The notes: generated from the sequence alone by a model not told the origin. Positions 16,905-26,123 are shown, counted from the first letter of the stretch. The stretch: 32,526 nt of DNA from Burkholderiaceae bacterium (GCA_019751755.1 JAIENA010000018.1:1-32526), one strand, 5' to 3'. Numbers and translations: made by a program.

Positions 16905-17951
16905 ATGCAAATCGCTCAGCGCACCAGTTCCAGCGGAATTGCCGCCCCCTCGGGCAGCAAGACCAGCTCTGCCGGCAAGGTCGATTCGACCGGCTCGGCA
17001 GCGCAGTCCGCTGCACCGGAGCAGGTCGGCGCCACCAGCGCCCCGCCGCCGGTGGCCCGGCGCGGCCTGAGCAATTGGGACCAGCCACTGCAGCGGGATA
17101 TTTCAGGTGCACAGCAAGCCGTCGATTTCCTGGAACAAAGCGCCGCGCAGCTGCGTGCACTGAAGTCGGAACTGTCCGCCAAGCTGGCCAGCCGCCAGGG
17201 CCGTGATGGCCAGGTGGAAGCCCGTGTCCGCCAATTCAGCGATACCTGGCGCAATCGCCAGGATGCGTCCGGCGGCACCCTGGACAGCCAACTCAGCTAC
17301 AACAGCAATGAATCGCAGCAGCGCTTCAAAGTGCGAGGCATGACCATGGGTAACCTGCGTCACGGCGCCCGCGAAACGCTGGCCATTGCAGTGGGTAACG
17401 GGGCTCAGGGTTTGCGGTCGGTCCAGCTTGAACCGGGCTTGTCGGACGAGGAAATCATCGCCCGCTTCAACCAGGCACTGGCGCCGGTCAATATCAGCGT
17501 GTCGCTGGCGGACAATGGCGACCTCGAATTCATCACGCCGGAATCGAACTGGAGCAATGTCCGCGATACGCTGGCGGTCCAGGGCGGCGGCATCCGCTAT
17601 CCGACCGGCCAGTTGAACCGGGTGCGGACCGAACCGGAAGCGCCTGTCATCACGCCGGAAAACTGGCACACCAATGACGCGGAAATGCTGCGCCAGACGC
17701 TGCAGCAAGTGATCCAGGCGCTGGCCCACGTCGAAGCGGCGCTGTCCAAAGTCAATCTGGCCCTGTTCGACGCGTCGCAGCGCGCCAGTTCCGCCATGCC
17801 GGACGTATCGGCGGCGGGGATGGACCAGGCGGCGCAGAACTTTGTCACCACCGCCAACGAACCCAATTATTCGTCGCTGCTGAGCCTGACGTCGGCGCTG
17901 AGCGGCATCAATCGCGAGCGCGTCATGGCGCTGCTCGGCTTGCGGATGTGA
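16905..17951 (+). CDS. Uncharacterised flagellar-operon protein at the lafW position
   Basis: The function is unknown. The 348-residue protein begins five bases after flgL and ends the flagellar operon. It has no signal peptide or membrane segment. Residues 1-55 are Ser/Ala-rich and probably disordered. Residues 60-120 are helical and charged (QQAVDFLEQSAAQLRALKSE). Residues 140-225 look like a small mixed domain resembling the flagellin/hook-associated D2 insert, with TLAIAVGNGAQGLRSVQL, then SDEEIIARFNQAL and NISVSLADNGDLEFI. The C-terminal 100 residues are helical and end INRERVMALLGLRM. In lateral flagellar loci lafW, a poorly known hook-associated gene, follows lfgL, so a LafW-like role is possible. 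A flagellar structural or export-substrate role is favoured by position, not by a firm family match. Confidence 0.7.
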   Translation: MQIAQRTSSSGIAAPSGSKTSSAGKVDSTGSAAQSAAPEQVGATSAPPPVARRGLSNWDQPLQRDISGAQQAVDFLEQSAAQLRALKSELSAKLASRQGRDGQVEARVRQFSDTWRNRQDASGGTLDSQLSYNSNESQQRFKVRGMTMGNLRHGARETLAIAVGNGAQGLRSVQLEPGLSDEEIIARFNQALAPVNISVSLADNGDLEFITPESNWSNVRDTLAVQGGGIRYPTGQLNRVRTEPEAPVITPENWHTNDAEMLRQTLQQVIQALAHVEAALSKVNLALFDASQRASSAMPDVSAAGMDQAAQNFVTTANEPNYSSLLSLTSALSGINRERVMALLGLRM

Positions 17952-17983
17952 TTATACAGTAAATTGTTTCCACCTGGAAATAC

Positions 17984-18007
17984 AAACGGGCCATTGGCCC
18001 GTTTTTT
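17984..18007. terminator. Intrinsic terminator closing the flagellar operon
   Basis: A perfect 9-bp stem, AAACGGGCC (17984-17992) with GGCCCGTTT (17996-18004), has a 3-base loop and runs into six T residues (18002-18007). Because the stem begins with AAA, the reverse strand also ends in a short T run, so it may also stop the converging GGDEF-EAL gene. Confidence 0.93.
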
Positions 18008-18028
18008 ATTGTCCAGGCCAACGTCGGA

Positions 18029-20203
18029 TTACGACAGGCGCGGCAGGCCGTTGCGCGCCATGCCGGCAAATTTACTGGCCTGTACCGCATGGGCAAACAC
18101 ATAGCCCTGCGCGTAATCGCAGCCGGCCGCCACCAGCAGCGCCTGTTGCGCCGGTGTTTCCACCCCTTCCGCCACCACCTTCAGTCCCAGCTTGTGCGCC
18201 ATGACGATCAGCGCTTCGCACAGCGCCAGGTCGCCGGAGTCGCCGACCATGTCCTGCAGCAGCGAACGGTCGATCTTGATGAAATCAATATCGAACTTGC
18301 GCAGCTGCGCCATCGAGCCATAGCCGGTGCCGAAATCATCGAGCGCCACCTGCAAGCCCATGGCGCGGTAATGGCGCAAGCGTTCCAGCACCTCCGCCGC
18401 ATCATCGAGCAACACGTTTTCCGTCACGTCGATAACGATGGAACGGGGCGCCAGCCCGAGTTTTTCCACGTGCTCGAGCCAGTCCACCGCCCCGGCCCCT
18501 CGAAACTGCGCCGGCGACTGGTTGATGCTGACCTGGAACGGACGCCCCAGGTCCAGCTGCCACTGGCGGACTTGCTCCGCCGCGCGCCGGAACACCCAGT
18601 CACCAATCTCGACGATCAGGCCGGATGATTCCGCATACGGCATAAAGTCATGCGGATGCAACAGCCCACGCTCCGGATGGCGCCACCTGAGCAGCGCTTC
18701 GGCCCGCTCGATCATGCTGGTATTGAGGTTGACGATCGGCTGGTAATACAGCTCGAACTGGCCATCGGCCAGCGCATGGCGCAAGTCCGCCGACAGCCGC
18801 TGGCGGCGCTGCGCGGCTTGCTGCAAGTCGGGCGTGAAATAGTGATAGCGGTTGCGCCCGGCATGCTTGGCCGCATACATGGCCTGGTCGGCATGGCGCA
18901 ACAGTTCCGCCGCATCCGAGGCGTCCGAGGGAAACAGTGCAATGCCGAGCGAGGCCGAGACACAGCCGTCGCCGCCGTCGAGCCGGAACGGCTGGCGCAG
19001 CGCCGTGATGATGTTCTGCGCCACGCGGTCGACTGCGGAGGCGTGGTCCAGCCCGGAGACGATGGCGACAAATTCATCGCCGCCCAACCGGGCCAGCGTA
19101 TCGGAGGCGCGGATACAGGCGGTGATGCGGGCCGACGATTCCACCAGCAGCGCATCCCCCTGTTCATGGCCAAAGGTGTCGTTGACCAATTTAAACCCAT
19201 CCAGGTCGATGAACAGCAGCGCCAGCAACAAGCCTTCGCGGCGGGCTTTTTTCATTTCCTGGGCCAGCCGGTCATGGAACATGTGACGGTTCGGCAGCGC
19301 CGTCAACTGGTCGAAATTGGCCTGCTGCCAGATCAGTTCGGCCGACTGGCGCGACGCCGTGACGTCGGTCACCAGCGCCAGCGCCCCCATATAGGCGCCG
19401 GCATGATCAAAGATCGGATTGGTGGCCAGCGTGGTCCACAGTACCTGGCCATCCTTGCGCACGAACTTGAATTCATGGGGCTCCGCGATGCCCTGCTGGC
19501 GGCGCGCGATATTGCGCTCGAGCAGGGCACGCCCTTCGTCATCCATAAATGCCACCAGCGGCTGGCCCAGCATGTCCTCGATGCTGTAGCCCAGCATGGC
19601 CGCCATGCGCGGATTGACGAACGAGGTGTGCGCTTGCGCATCGATTTCCCAGATGCCCTCTTCCGCGCTGTGCACGATGCGGCGGAACCGCTCTTCGCTC
19701 TTTTCCAGCGCGGCCAGCTTGCCCTCGGCCGGTTCCAGCACCACCCGGATGGCCTGGCCGCTGCCGTCGGCGCTGGCGCGCAGCGTCGCGGCAAATCCCT
19801 GGTCGCCGGGACGGCCACGGGTCAGTTGCACATCACAGCGCTGCGGTTCGCTGGTATTGGCGGCGTCACGCAGGAAACGGTCGAAATCCGACAGAAAACG
19901 GGGCGCGACAAACTGGCGAAACGGCAACAGCGCACCGCTGTTGCGCTTCAGTTCCAGCCAATCCGCCCCCACAATGTTCATTTGCAGGATCGTGGAATCA
20001 AATCCCAGCACGAAATAGCCGACCGGCGCCAGCAGGTAAATATCGTTGAAATACGCATGGTCCTGCTCGTAGCGGGCGCGCTCCGGCGTCAACGCCAGAT
20101 CGGCGAACGAGCCGCCACCGCTGGCCGACAAGCCGGCCCCCGCCAGCACCGGCTGCGGCAGGCCGGCGGACCGTAACATCGCTGTTTGCAGTTCCTTGTC
20201 CAT
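18029..20203 (-). CDS. PAS-GGDEF-EAL cyclic-di-GMP regulator
   Basis: The protein probably makes and/or breaks c-di-GMP, the signal that trades motility against surface life. The ATG at 20203 has AAAGGCGGGGG just upstream and gives 724 residues; a TTG at 20242 is rejected. Residues about 50-165 look like a degenerate PAS domain, and about 170-290 a PAS/PAC pair (RRIVHSAEEGIWEIDAQAH, MLGYSIEDMLGQPL). The GGDEF domain follows with an intact LGGDEF (374-378) and an inhibitory RxxD site (RASD, 365-368). The EAL domain keeps AEALLRW (502-504 are EAL), SINQSPAQF, LDDFGTGYGS, FIKID and AEGVETPAQQ, so both catalytic sites look complete. No membrane segment or signal peptide is seen, so it is cytosolic. 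It converges on the flagellar operon. Confidence 0.93.
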   Translation of the reverse strand: MDKELQTAMLRSAGLPQPVLAGAGLSASGGGSFADLALTPERARYEQDHAYFNDIYLLAPVGYFVLGFDSTILQMNIVGADWLELKRNSGALLPFRQFVAPRFLSDFDRFLRDAANTSEPQRCDVQLTRGRPGDQGFAATLRASADGSGQAIRVVLEPAEGKLAALEKSEERFRRIVHSAEEGIWEIDAQAHTSFVNPRMAAMLGYSIEDMLGQPLVAFMDDEGRALLERNIARRQQGIAEPHEFKFVRKDGQVLWTTLATNPIFDHAGAYMGALALVTDVTASRQSAELIWQQANFDQLTALPNRHMFHDRLAQEMKKARREGLLLALLFIDLDGFKLVNDTFGHEQGDALLVESSARITACIRASDTLARLGGDEFVAIVSGLDHASAVDRVAQNIITALRQPFRLDGGDGCVSASLGIALFPSDASDAAELLRHADQAMYAAKHAGRNRYHYFTPDLQQAAQRRQRLSADLRHALADGQFELYYQPIVNLNTSMIERAEALLRWRHPERGLLHPHDFMPYAESSGLIVEIGDWVFRRAAEQVRQWQLDLGRPFQVSINQSPAQFRGAGAVDWLEHVEKLGLAPRSIVIDVTENVLLDDAAEVLERLRHYRAMGLQVALDDFGTGYGSMAQLRKFDIDFIKIDRSLLQDMVGDSGDLALCEALIVMAHKLGLKVVAEGVETPAQQALLVAAGCDYAQGYVFAHAVQASKFAGMARNGLPRLS

Positions 20204-20304
20204 GCCCCCGCCTTTATCAGTAGATCGCGCGCTATCTTTCAACCTAGACTAGCATGCGTCTTCTGGTGTGTCGAGTGTACGAACACAACAGCGCCAAGCG
20301 ATTG

Positions 20305-20994
20305 CTAGCGGGCGTGCGGCTGGTTCAGCCGGCGCTCGACATGGCGCTGCAGCGCTTCGAAGCCCAGGCTCATCAGCCAATACAGCGCGGCGGCCGCCAG
20401 GTACAACGGCAGCGGCTGAAAGGTGGTGGCAATCAATTCCTTGGTGGTCAGCATCAATTCCGCCATGGTGATGACCGACACCAGCGAGGTGTCCTTGATC
20501 AGGCTGATCAAGCTGTTGCTCATGGCCGGCACCGCCACCCGCAGCGCTTGCGGCAACACCACGTGCACCAGCGTGTCGCGGTAGCCGAGCCCGAGCGAAT
20601 AGCTGGCCGACCACTGCCCGCGCGCCACCGACGTGATCGCGCCACGCAAACTCTCGGACAGGTAAGCGCCGGCATTGAGGCTCAGCGCCAGGATACCCGC
20701 CGTGACCGGTGTGAATTCAATGCCGATGCCGGGCAAGCCGTAATAAATCACGAACAGTTGCACCAGCAGCGGCGTGCCCCGCATCAGGCTGACATAGACG
20801 GCGGCCGGCCACGCCAGCGCCCGCCACGGCAGGATGCGCAACACGGCGACGGGAAAACCGATCAGCAGTCCGCCGACCATGGCCGCCACGGCAAACACCA
20901 GTGTATAGCCGGCGCCGGTCAGCATGACGGGCGCCGCGTCCCGCAACAGCGCAGCCCACTGACCAAACCACTCCAGCCGCGCCAGCCCCTCCAT
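20305..20994 (-). CDS. Polar amino-acid ABC transporter permease
   Basis: This is the membrane channel subunit of a polar amino-acid uptake system (HisM/TcyL/GlnP family). The 229-residue product has about five membrane segments, starting with PVMLTGAGYTLVFAVAAMVG. The family signature near the start of segment 3 is SLMRGTPLLVQLFVIYYGLP. The ATPase-contact loop is GQWSASYSLGLGYRDTLVHV followed by VLPQALRVAVPAM. Its ATG directly abuts the stop of the binding protein. No ATPase gene follows; the next gene downstream is the unrelated GGDEF-EAL gene. The substrate cannot be set from sequence, though cystine or another small amino acid is plausible. Confidence 0.93.
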   Translation of the reverse strand: MEGLARLEWFGQWAALLRDAAPVMLTGAGYTLVFAVAAMVGGLLIGFPVAVLRILPWRALAWPAAVYVSLMRGTPLLVQLFVIYYGLPGIGIEFTPVTAGILALSLNAGAYLSESLRGAITSVARGQWSASYSLGLGYRDTLVHVVLPQALRVAVPAMSNSLISLIKDTSLVSVITMAELMLTTKELIATTFQPLPLYLAAAALYWLMSLGFEALQRHVERRLNQPHAR

Positions 20995-21786
20995 TTACGG
21001 GGCCCGGCTAACGTCGACCCCGAACCATTTGATGGCCACGGCTTTCAAGCTGCCGTCGGCGGCGGCCTCGGCCAGCGCCTGATTCAACGCCGCCTTGAAG
21101 GCCGGATTGCCCTTTTTAAAGGGAATCGCGCAGCGCTCGCCGGCGCCAACGCGGGCCCCGGCGCGGATCGGCAAATCCGAGGTCTTGAGCAGGTAAGCGG
21201 TCATCAGGCTGTCGTTGAGCGCGGCGTCGATGCGCCCCACCGACAAGTCGCGCAAGTTTTCCGGCGCCGCCGGATAACTGCGCACATCGATGCCGCCGGC
21301 CGCCTTGGCCTGCTGCTCAAACACGCTGCCCTGCCCCACGCCGAGTTTCTTGCCCTTCAAGTCGGCCAGCGATGCATAGGTCACCTTGTCGTCGCGGCGC
21401 TGGATCAGTTGCGGCGACGAATACGTGTACGGCGTGGAAAAATCAAACACCATTTCGCGCTTCGGCTGGATCGTCACCTGCGACACGATCACGTCGTATT
21501 TGCCGCTGACCAGGCCGGCCAGGATACCGGCCCACTCAGTGGTGACGAATTCCGGTTTCAAGCCCAGCTTGGCCGCCACCAGTTTCGCCACATCAACGTC
21601 ATAGCCCTGCAATTGGCCGGTCATCGCATCCTTGTAATTAAACGGCGGATAGGTGCCTTCCATGGCGATTTTCAGGGTGCCGCGCGCCTTGACGGTGGCC
21701 AGCAAATCAGCGGCGTGGACCGGCAGCACGGCGGCCAGCAGCAGTGCAGCGGCCAGTTGTAAGGTGGTGCGGCGGGACAGTGTCAT
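20995..21786 (-). CDS. Amino-acid ABC transporter substrate-binding protein
   Basis: This periplasmic protein captures an amino acid for the adjoining permease. The 263-residue product has a Sec signal peptide (about residues 1-25, RRTTLQLAAALLLAAVLPVH). The SBP_bac_3 fold is clear: GTLKIAMEGTYPPFNYKD, then GQLQGYDVDVAKLVAAKLGL, TEWAGILAGLVSGKYDVIVS, REMVFDFSTPYTYS, LKGKKLGVGQGSVFEQ and GRIDAALNDSLMTAYLL. It resembles the cystine-binding TcyA/FliY group (opinion, not proven). AAGGA precedes the ATG. It lies between the small unknown gene and the permease, and all three probably form one transcript. Confidence 0.94.
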   Translation of the reverse strand: MTLSRRTTLQLAAALLLAAVLPVHAADLLATVKARGTLKIAMEGTYPPFNYKDAMTGQLQGYDVDVAKLVAAKLGLKPEFVTTEWAGILAGLVSGKYDVIVSQVTIQPKREMVFDFSTPYTYSSPQLIQRRDDKVTYASLADLKGKKLGVGQGSVFEQQAKAAGGIDVRSYPAAPENLRDLSVGRIDAALNDSLMTAYLLKTSDLPIRAGARVGAGERCAIPFKKGNPAFKAALNQALAEAAADGSLKAVAIKWFGVDVSRAP

Positions 21787-21801
21787 GAAGATCCTTATTA
21801 C

Positions 21802-22203
21802 TTAGTATCGGGAGCGCTGGCCACGGCCAAAATTGTGACCGACCACCAGGATCGAGGTGGCGATCAGGCCCGACAGCCCCATAATCAGTTGCACCAGTTT
21901 ATCGTCCGGCAAGATCCAGATCGACCCTTTCGGCGGCTCGACCTGGCCCACCGCGGCCACCAGCGGCGCGACCCATTCGGCCTCGTCCGTGACATCGAGC
22001 AGAATGGCGCCCTCTTGCGTGGTCTGCAAGTAAATATCGCCCCCTTCGGCCAGCGTAAAACAGACGCCGTAGCCGGTTTCGTGGGGGGCAATCAATTCCT
22101 GCAAGGCGAGGTTGTGTTCGGCAATCCACAATTCGACGTCAGCCGGGGTTTCCAGCGCCGTCCAGGGCACGGGACGGAAGCGGGGGCGATCAATCTGCTG
22201 CAT
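21802..22203 (-). CDS. Small conserved-looking protein of unknown function
   Basis: I do not recognise this 133-residue protein. Its start (MQQIDRPRFRPVPWTAL), the segment TPADVELWIAEHNLALQELI and a beta-rich part (GYGVCFTLAEGGDIYLQ) suggest a small globular cytosolic domain. A hydrophobic segment near the C-terminus (about 105-123, LVQLIMGLSGLIATSILVVG) could anchor it in the membrane. The last residues are basic (RGQRSRY). Codon use matches its neighbours. It lies 15 bases upstream of the amino-acid binding-protein gene on the same strand, so it may be co-transcribed with the transporter. No function is proposed. Confidence 0.65.
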   Translation of the reverse strand: MQQIDRPRFRPVPWTALETPADVELWIAEHNLALQELIAPHETGYGVCFTLAEGGDIYLQTTQEGAILLDVTDEAEWVAPLVAAVGQVEPPKGSIWILPDDKLVQLIMGLSGLIATSILVVGHNFGRGQRSRY

Positions 22204-22273
22204 AGATTCTTATCAAGACGGTCAAACGCGTAGTGTAATCCAATCGCCGACCGGCATCACCCTAATCACGCTA

Positions 22274-24343
22274 TCATCCGCCTTTCGTGGTGAGGAGGCG
22301 TTTCGGAGCGGCCGTGGCAACGCTCCGGTTGACCGGCACCACCGCACGCAGGTCACTGCCGGTGGCCGAAGCACTGAGCTTGAACACGCTGATCGCCTCG
22401 GTCAGGTGGGCCGCCTGTTCCTGCAAGCTCTCGGAGGCCGCCGCCGCCTGCTCGACCAACGCCGCGTTCTGCTGCGTCACGCCGTCCATTTGCACGATCG
22501 CCTGATTGACCTGGGAAATACCGTCGCTCTGCTCCGCCGTGGCGGTGGTGATCTCGCTCATGATCGCCGTCACCCGGCGCACGCTCGACACCACCTCATC
22601 CATCGTGTTCCCCGCTTCGTCGACCAGCCGGCTGCCAGCGGCCACCTTGCCCACCGAATCATCGATCAGCAACTTGATTTCCTTGGCCGCCGCCGCGCTG
22701 CGCTGCGCCAGGTTGCGCACTTCCGACGCCACCACGGCGAAGCCGCGTCCCTGCTCGCCGGCACGCGCCGCCTCCACCGCCGCGTTCAACGCGAGAATAT
22801 TGGTCTGGAACGCGATGCCGTCGATGACGCTGATGATGTCGACAATCTTTTTGGAAGAATCGTTAATCGACGCCATCGTCGCCACCACCTGCGACACCAC
22901 GGCGCCGCTGCGCTGCGCCACCTCCGACGCCGACCCGGCGAGCTGATTCGCCTGGCGCGCGTTCTCGGCATTCTCCTTGACGGTGCTGGTCAGTTGCTCG
23001 ACCGAGGCGGCGGTTTGCTCCAGCGCGCTGGCCTGCTGCTCGGTGCGCGCGGACAGGTCATTATTACCGTGCGAAATCTCAGCGCTGCCGCGCGCCACGC
23101 TCTGCGCGCTGGCGCTCACCTGCACCAGCACATCGTGAATATTGCCGACGAACTGATTGAAGCAGGTGCCGATCACCGCCAGCTCGTCCTTGCCGTGCAC
23201 TTCCAGCTTGACACTGAGATCCGCGTCACCACTGGAGAGCGCTGTCATGCGCGCGGCCAACGTGCGCAACGGCGCGGTCAGGCGGAACAGCACGGTGATC
23301 AACACCAGCGCCGCCACCACCGCGCAGACCAGCGACACGATCACCGTGTACAGCAGCAGCTCGCGCGCCGGTGCCAGCGCCACGCTCTTGGGGAAGGTCA
23401 GTTGCACCGACCAGGGCGCGGTTTCGCCGTGGATAAACAGGGGCTGCAGCAAATGCACCTCGCCCTGTTCCTCGTATTCATAAGACTGTCCCTGGCGCAC
23501 GCGCTCGAGGGCAGCGGCCGGCAAGTCCTCGGCCTTCTTGCCCAGCTTGTCGGCGACGGGCGTGCTGGCGTACAGCCCACCGTTGGAGATCAGACTCAGC
23601 GTGGCGCCTTCGCTGACCTTCAATTCATTGAGGATCGTGGTCAGGCGCGTCAGCATGAAGTCGGCGCTGGCGGTGCCCTGGAATTGACCGTCGATGATAA
23701 TCGGCGCCACCAGCGATGCCATCAGCGTCGGCTTGCCGTCCACCGGATAACTATAAGGTTCAGTGAAAAACACCTTGCCGCTGCGCTTGGGGATGTCGTA
23801 CCAATCGTTGGCGCCAGGCGCGCTGTCGAACACAATCGGCTCGACATGGGTGCCGCCGCCGCTGGCACGGGTCCAATACGGCATGAAACGGCCGCTGGCG
23901 TCGTACAGCGGCAGCTTGCCGGCGAACTCGGCGTCCTTGCCATCGAGCGCATTCGGCTCCCACGTGACGGCGGCGCCGATCAGGTCTTCCGAACCAAATA
24001 GCGTCGCCTTGACCATCTCGTTAACCTGGTCGCGCGTCAGTGCCTGGTTGGCGGCGCGTGTGCCGCGCATGGCGCCGGCCAGATTGCGCACCGCCGATAA
24101 ATTGCCAACGATGCGCGCCTGCAGCGCACCCGCCACTTCGCGTGCCGACGTGCGGGCCAGGTTCATTGCCGCCGTTTCGGCACTGGCGCTGCTGCGGATG
24201 CCGATGACGGTGGCCGTCACGGCGAGGCTGAGCACCACCAGCGCGGTGGCCGCCGCGCAAATCTTGCCATTCAATGACAGCGAAAAACCGAGCCGCGCGC
24301 GCGGCGTCGGCGAAGAGGAGGCAGTCGAATAGACGGTGGTCAT
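22274..24343 (-). CDS. Methyl-accepting chemotaxis protein with dCache sensor domain
   Basis: This is a transmembrane chemoreceptor that signals to CheA/CheW. The ATG at 24343 gives 689 residues and places the first membrane segment at about 28-49 ([20 protein letters not shown]). The periplasmic dCache domain spans about 55-325 ([57 protein letters not shown]). The second membrane segment (about 329-353) and HAMP ([20 protein letters not shown]) follow. The signalling hairpin tip is intact: [20 protein letters not shown] then [20 protein letters not shown]. It ends without a CheR/CheB-docking pentapeptide (NWETF type). It starts 17 bases after the TorF gene on the same strand, so the two appear to be one operon. 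Confidence 0.94.
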   Translation of the reverse strand: MTTVYSTASSSPTPRARLGFSLSLNGKICAAATALVVLSLAVTATVIGIRSSASAETAAMNLARTSAREVAGALQARIVGNLSAVRNLAGAMRGTRAANQALTRDQVNEMVKATLFGSEDLIGAAVTWEPNALDGKDAEFAGKLPLYDASGRFMPYWTRASGGGTHVEPIVFDSAPGANDWYDIPKRSGKVFFTEPYSYPVDGKPTLMASLVAPIIIDGQFQGTASADFMLTRLTTILNELKVSEGATLSLISNGGLYASTPVADKLGKKAEDLPAAALERVRQGQSYEYEEQGEVHLLQPLFIHGETAPWSVQLTFPKSVALAPARELLLYTVIVSLVCAVVAALVLITVLFRLTAPLRTLAARMTALSSGDADLSVKLEVHGKDELAVIGTCFNQFVGNIHDVLVQVSASAQSVARGSAEISHGNNDLSARTEQQASALEQTAASVEQLTSTVKENAENARQANQLAGSASEVAQRSGAVVSQVVATMASINDSSKKIVDIISVIDGIAFQTNILALNAAVEAARAGEQGRGFAVVASEVRNLAQRSAAAAKEIKLLIDDSVGKVAAGSRLVDEAGNTMDEVVSSVRRVTAIMSEITTATAEQSDGISQVNQAIVQMDGVTQQNAALVEQAAAASESLQEQAAHLTEAISVFKLSASATGSDLRAVVPVNRSVATAAPKRLLTTKGG

Positions 24344-24360
24344 GTCAGGTCCGGAAAAAA

Positions 24361-25161
24361 TCAGAAGGTTCGCGTCAGCGCCAGCACCAGTGTGCCCGCT
24401 GCCGGATTCGAGGTCTCGATCACGCCGGCCGAATTGGGGATGCCCAGCGTGTAGTTGTCGTAGGCGCTGGTCTTGCCGTGGGCTCTGGTGTAGGCCGCCG
24501 ACACCGACCATCCGGGCGCCAGCACGCGGGTCACGCCGGCTTTGTAATCGCGCCAGCTCCACATGCTGTTGTTGGCCACGCGGCCATGCCCGACGTGCAA
24601 GTTGAGCGTGTAGCCATCGCCCAGTTCGATATTGGCGCCAAGATCGAGGTAGCCGGTACCGCGCGCATTCTCGATGCCAAAGAATGACTTGGTGACCGTG
24701 TAGTTGTATTTGGCGTAGGCGAATTTATAGGTCAGCCCCAGCGCCAGTTCACCGTAGTCGTAGGTGGTGCGGGTGGCGCGGATCTCGGCGCCGGGATATT
24801 TATAGTAATAGAGGCCGACGCTGTAGCCGATATCGCTGGCCACGCCACCAAAAGCCCCGTTATACGCGCCATACACATCCCATTCCAGCGAGCCGTTTTC
24901 GACGAAGCGGTTACTGACGTTGGACAGCCAAGTGCCGGCTGAAAAACCGTTGTTTCCAGTAACGTCGAACCCGCCTTGTAGCGTGGGCTTGCCCCACGTT
25001 TGGCGGAAACCGCGAGAAATATACTGTGATCCCAGTGTGACGTTGGCGCTGATCGACTGCGCTGCAGCGGGTGTTTCGTCGATTATCGCCTGGGCCTGCG
25101 CCGGCAAGGCCGACCAGCAGCACAAACCGGCGACACCACACGTCCAAAGTGCGTTCCGCAT
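24361..25161 (-). CDS. TorF-family outer-membrane protein (TIGR02001/Gcw_chp)
   Basis: This is a putative outer-membrane beta-barrel. The 266-residue product has a signal peptide (about 1-23, ending AQA). It carries the family signature [20 protein letters not shown] followed by [10 protein letters not shown] and [13 protein letters not shown]. Alternating aromatic strands ([27 protein letters not shown]) run to the end, LVLALTRTF, with a terminal Phe as in many barrels. GGAGG lies nine bases before the ATG. The physiological role of this family is not settled. The downstream chemoreceptor starts 17 bases after its stop. Confidence 0.88.
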   Translation of the reverse strand: MRNALWTCGVAGLCCWSALPAQAQAIIDETPAAAQSISANVTLGSQYISRGFRQTWGKPTLQGGFDVTGNNGFSAGTWLSNVSNRFVENGSLEWDVYGAYNGAFGGVASDIGYSVGLYYYKYPGAEIRATRTTYDYGELALGLTYKFAYAKYNYTVTKSFFGIENARGTGYLDLGANIELGDGYTLNLHVGHGRVANNSMWSWRDYKAGVTRVLAPGWSVSAAYTRAHGKTSAYDNYTLGIPNSAGVIETSNPAAGTLVLALTRTF

Positions 25162-25279
25162 AAGCCACCACCTCCAGCTTTGTTATTGAAAAATCAAAGA
25201 ACTCACGTGCGGCGGGGGTTGGGCCGATATTCACTACTCTACAGCAAGGCGCGGATTGCCGCCAGAAAACACAATACGA

Positions 25280-26017
25280 TCACCCTTTCCAGGTGCGTTT
25301 CAAACCAGTATCCGCATGGATCCAGCCGCCACGGGGGCCGGAGCGGTAATAAAAGCCCACACCGCCCTGGCGGAAGCTGCGCACCAGTCCGCCCAGCACT
25401 TCCTCGTTGAGGTTGGGAATGCGGATATCGGCCGCCTTGCCTTCCATGTGCAGCGACTGGCGCGCGGCGGGAATGCCTTGCTCGATCAACTTGCTGTTGG
25501 AGCTTTTGGTGCGGTAGCCGGACAGGATTTCGACCGGACTTTCAATCCCGTAACGGGCCACGAATGCCTGGGCGCCCCACAGGGTTTTCAGCAAGTCCGG
25601 ATCAATCGGCGCGGTTTGCTTGCCATTCACGTCGCGTAGCAAGTGGCACAGTTCCTGGTAAGCCGACTCGATCAGCTCGCCATCCTTCCAGTACAGCAGC
25701 TTGGTTTTTTCGCCACTGGCCGGCCGCACCAGCTGGATGGTGCGCGGCCGGACCCAGAATTCCAGGTCCAGCGATTGCGCATCAAAGATATCCGGTGGCG
25801 GTTCCAGATCCTCGTCCGGCGCCTCCCGTGGCGCCATCTGGGCCAGCTGGGTGGGCTTGTCGGCGGCTTTCGCCGGGGATTTGGTCACCGGTTTCGGGGC
25901 GGCTTTTGCCTGCCGCACCGGTTCCGCGCGCGCCGCGCAGCCCAGCAGCGGCGCACCGATGAAACTGGCGGCGGTCAGGCCCAGGCCAGTTTGTAAGAAG
26001 TCTCTGCGCGATGCCAT
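25280..26017 (-). CDS. Tat-exported DUF882 / M15-like (YcbK family) peptidase
   Basis: This is probably a zinc-dependent murein peptidase-like protein exported folded. The ATG at 26017 gives 245 residues; the TTG at 26023 is less likely. The N-terminus has a twin-arginine motif (ASRRDFLQTG) and a hydrophobic stretch ending near GCAARA. A Pro/Lys/Ala-rich linker (about 35-75) follows. The C-terminal DUF882 domain shows VEILSGYRTKSSNSKL, SLHMEGKAADIRI (predicted zinc His and Asp) and GPRGGWIHADTG (third zinc ligand, HxD). Length is greater than E. coli YcbK mainly because of the linker. It stands alone on the minus strand, with 106 bases between its start and the next gene. Confidence 0.9.
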   Translation of the reverse strand: MASRRDFLQTGLGLTAASFIGAPLLGCAARAEPVRQAKAAPKPVTKSPAKAADKPTQLAQMAPREAPDEDLEPPPDIFDAQSLDLEFWVRPRTIQLVRPASGEKTKLLYWKDGELIESAYQELCHLLRDVNGKQTAPIDPDLLKTLWGAQAFVARYGIESPVEILSGYRTKSSNSKLIEQGIPAARQSLHMEGKAADIRIPNLNEEVLGGLVRSFRQGGVGFYYRSGPRGGWIHADTGLKRTWKG

Positions 26018-26123
26018 AGTCAATCCGATAAAACAATACCGTGTAACTATAGCTGATTAGCGCACAGAGTTGAGGAAGTGCATGAAGTCGATATGGCAAA
26101 CTTAAGAGAAAATTAAGCGTGGT

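Noticed and set aside
18650..20176. Plus-strand open frame of 508 aa
   Set aside because: It is antisense to the GGDEF-EAL gene; GC-rich codons keep the opposite frame open.
20254..21762. Plus-strand open frame of 502 aa
   Set aside because: It is antisense to the ABC transporter genes, with Gln/His/Arg-rich shadow composition.
22112..24001. Plus-strand open frame of 629 aa
   Set aside because: It is antisense to the chemoreceptor gene and shows no domain.
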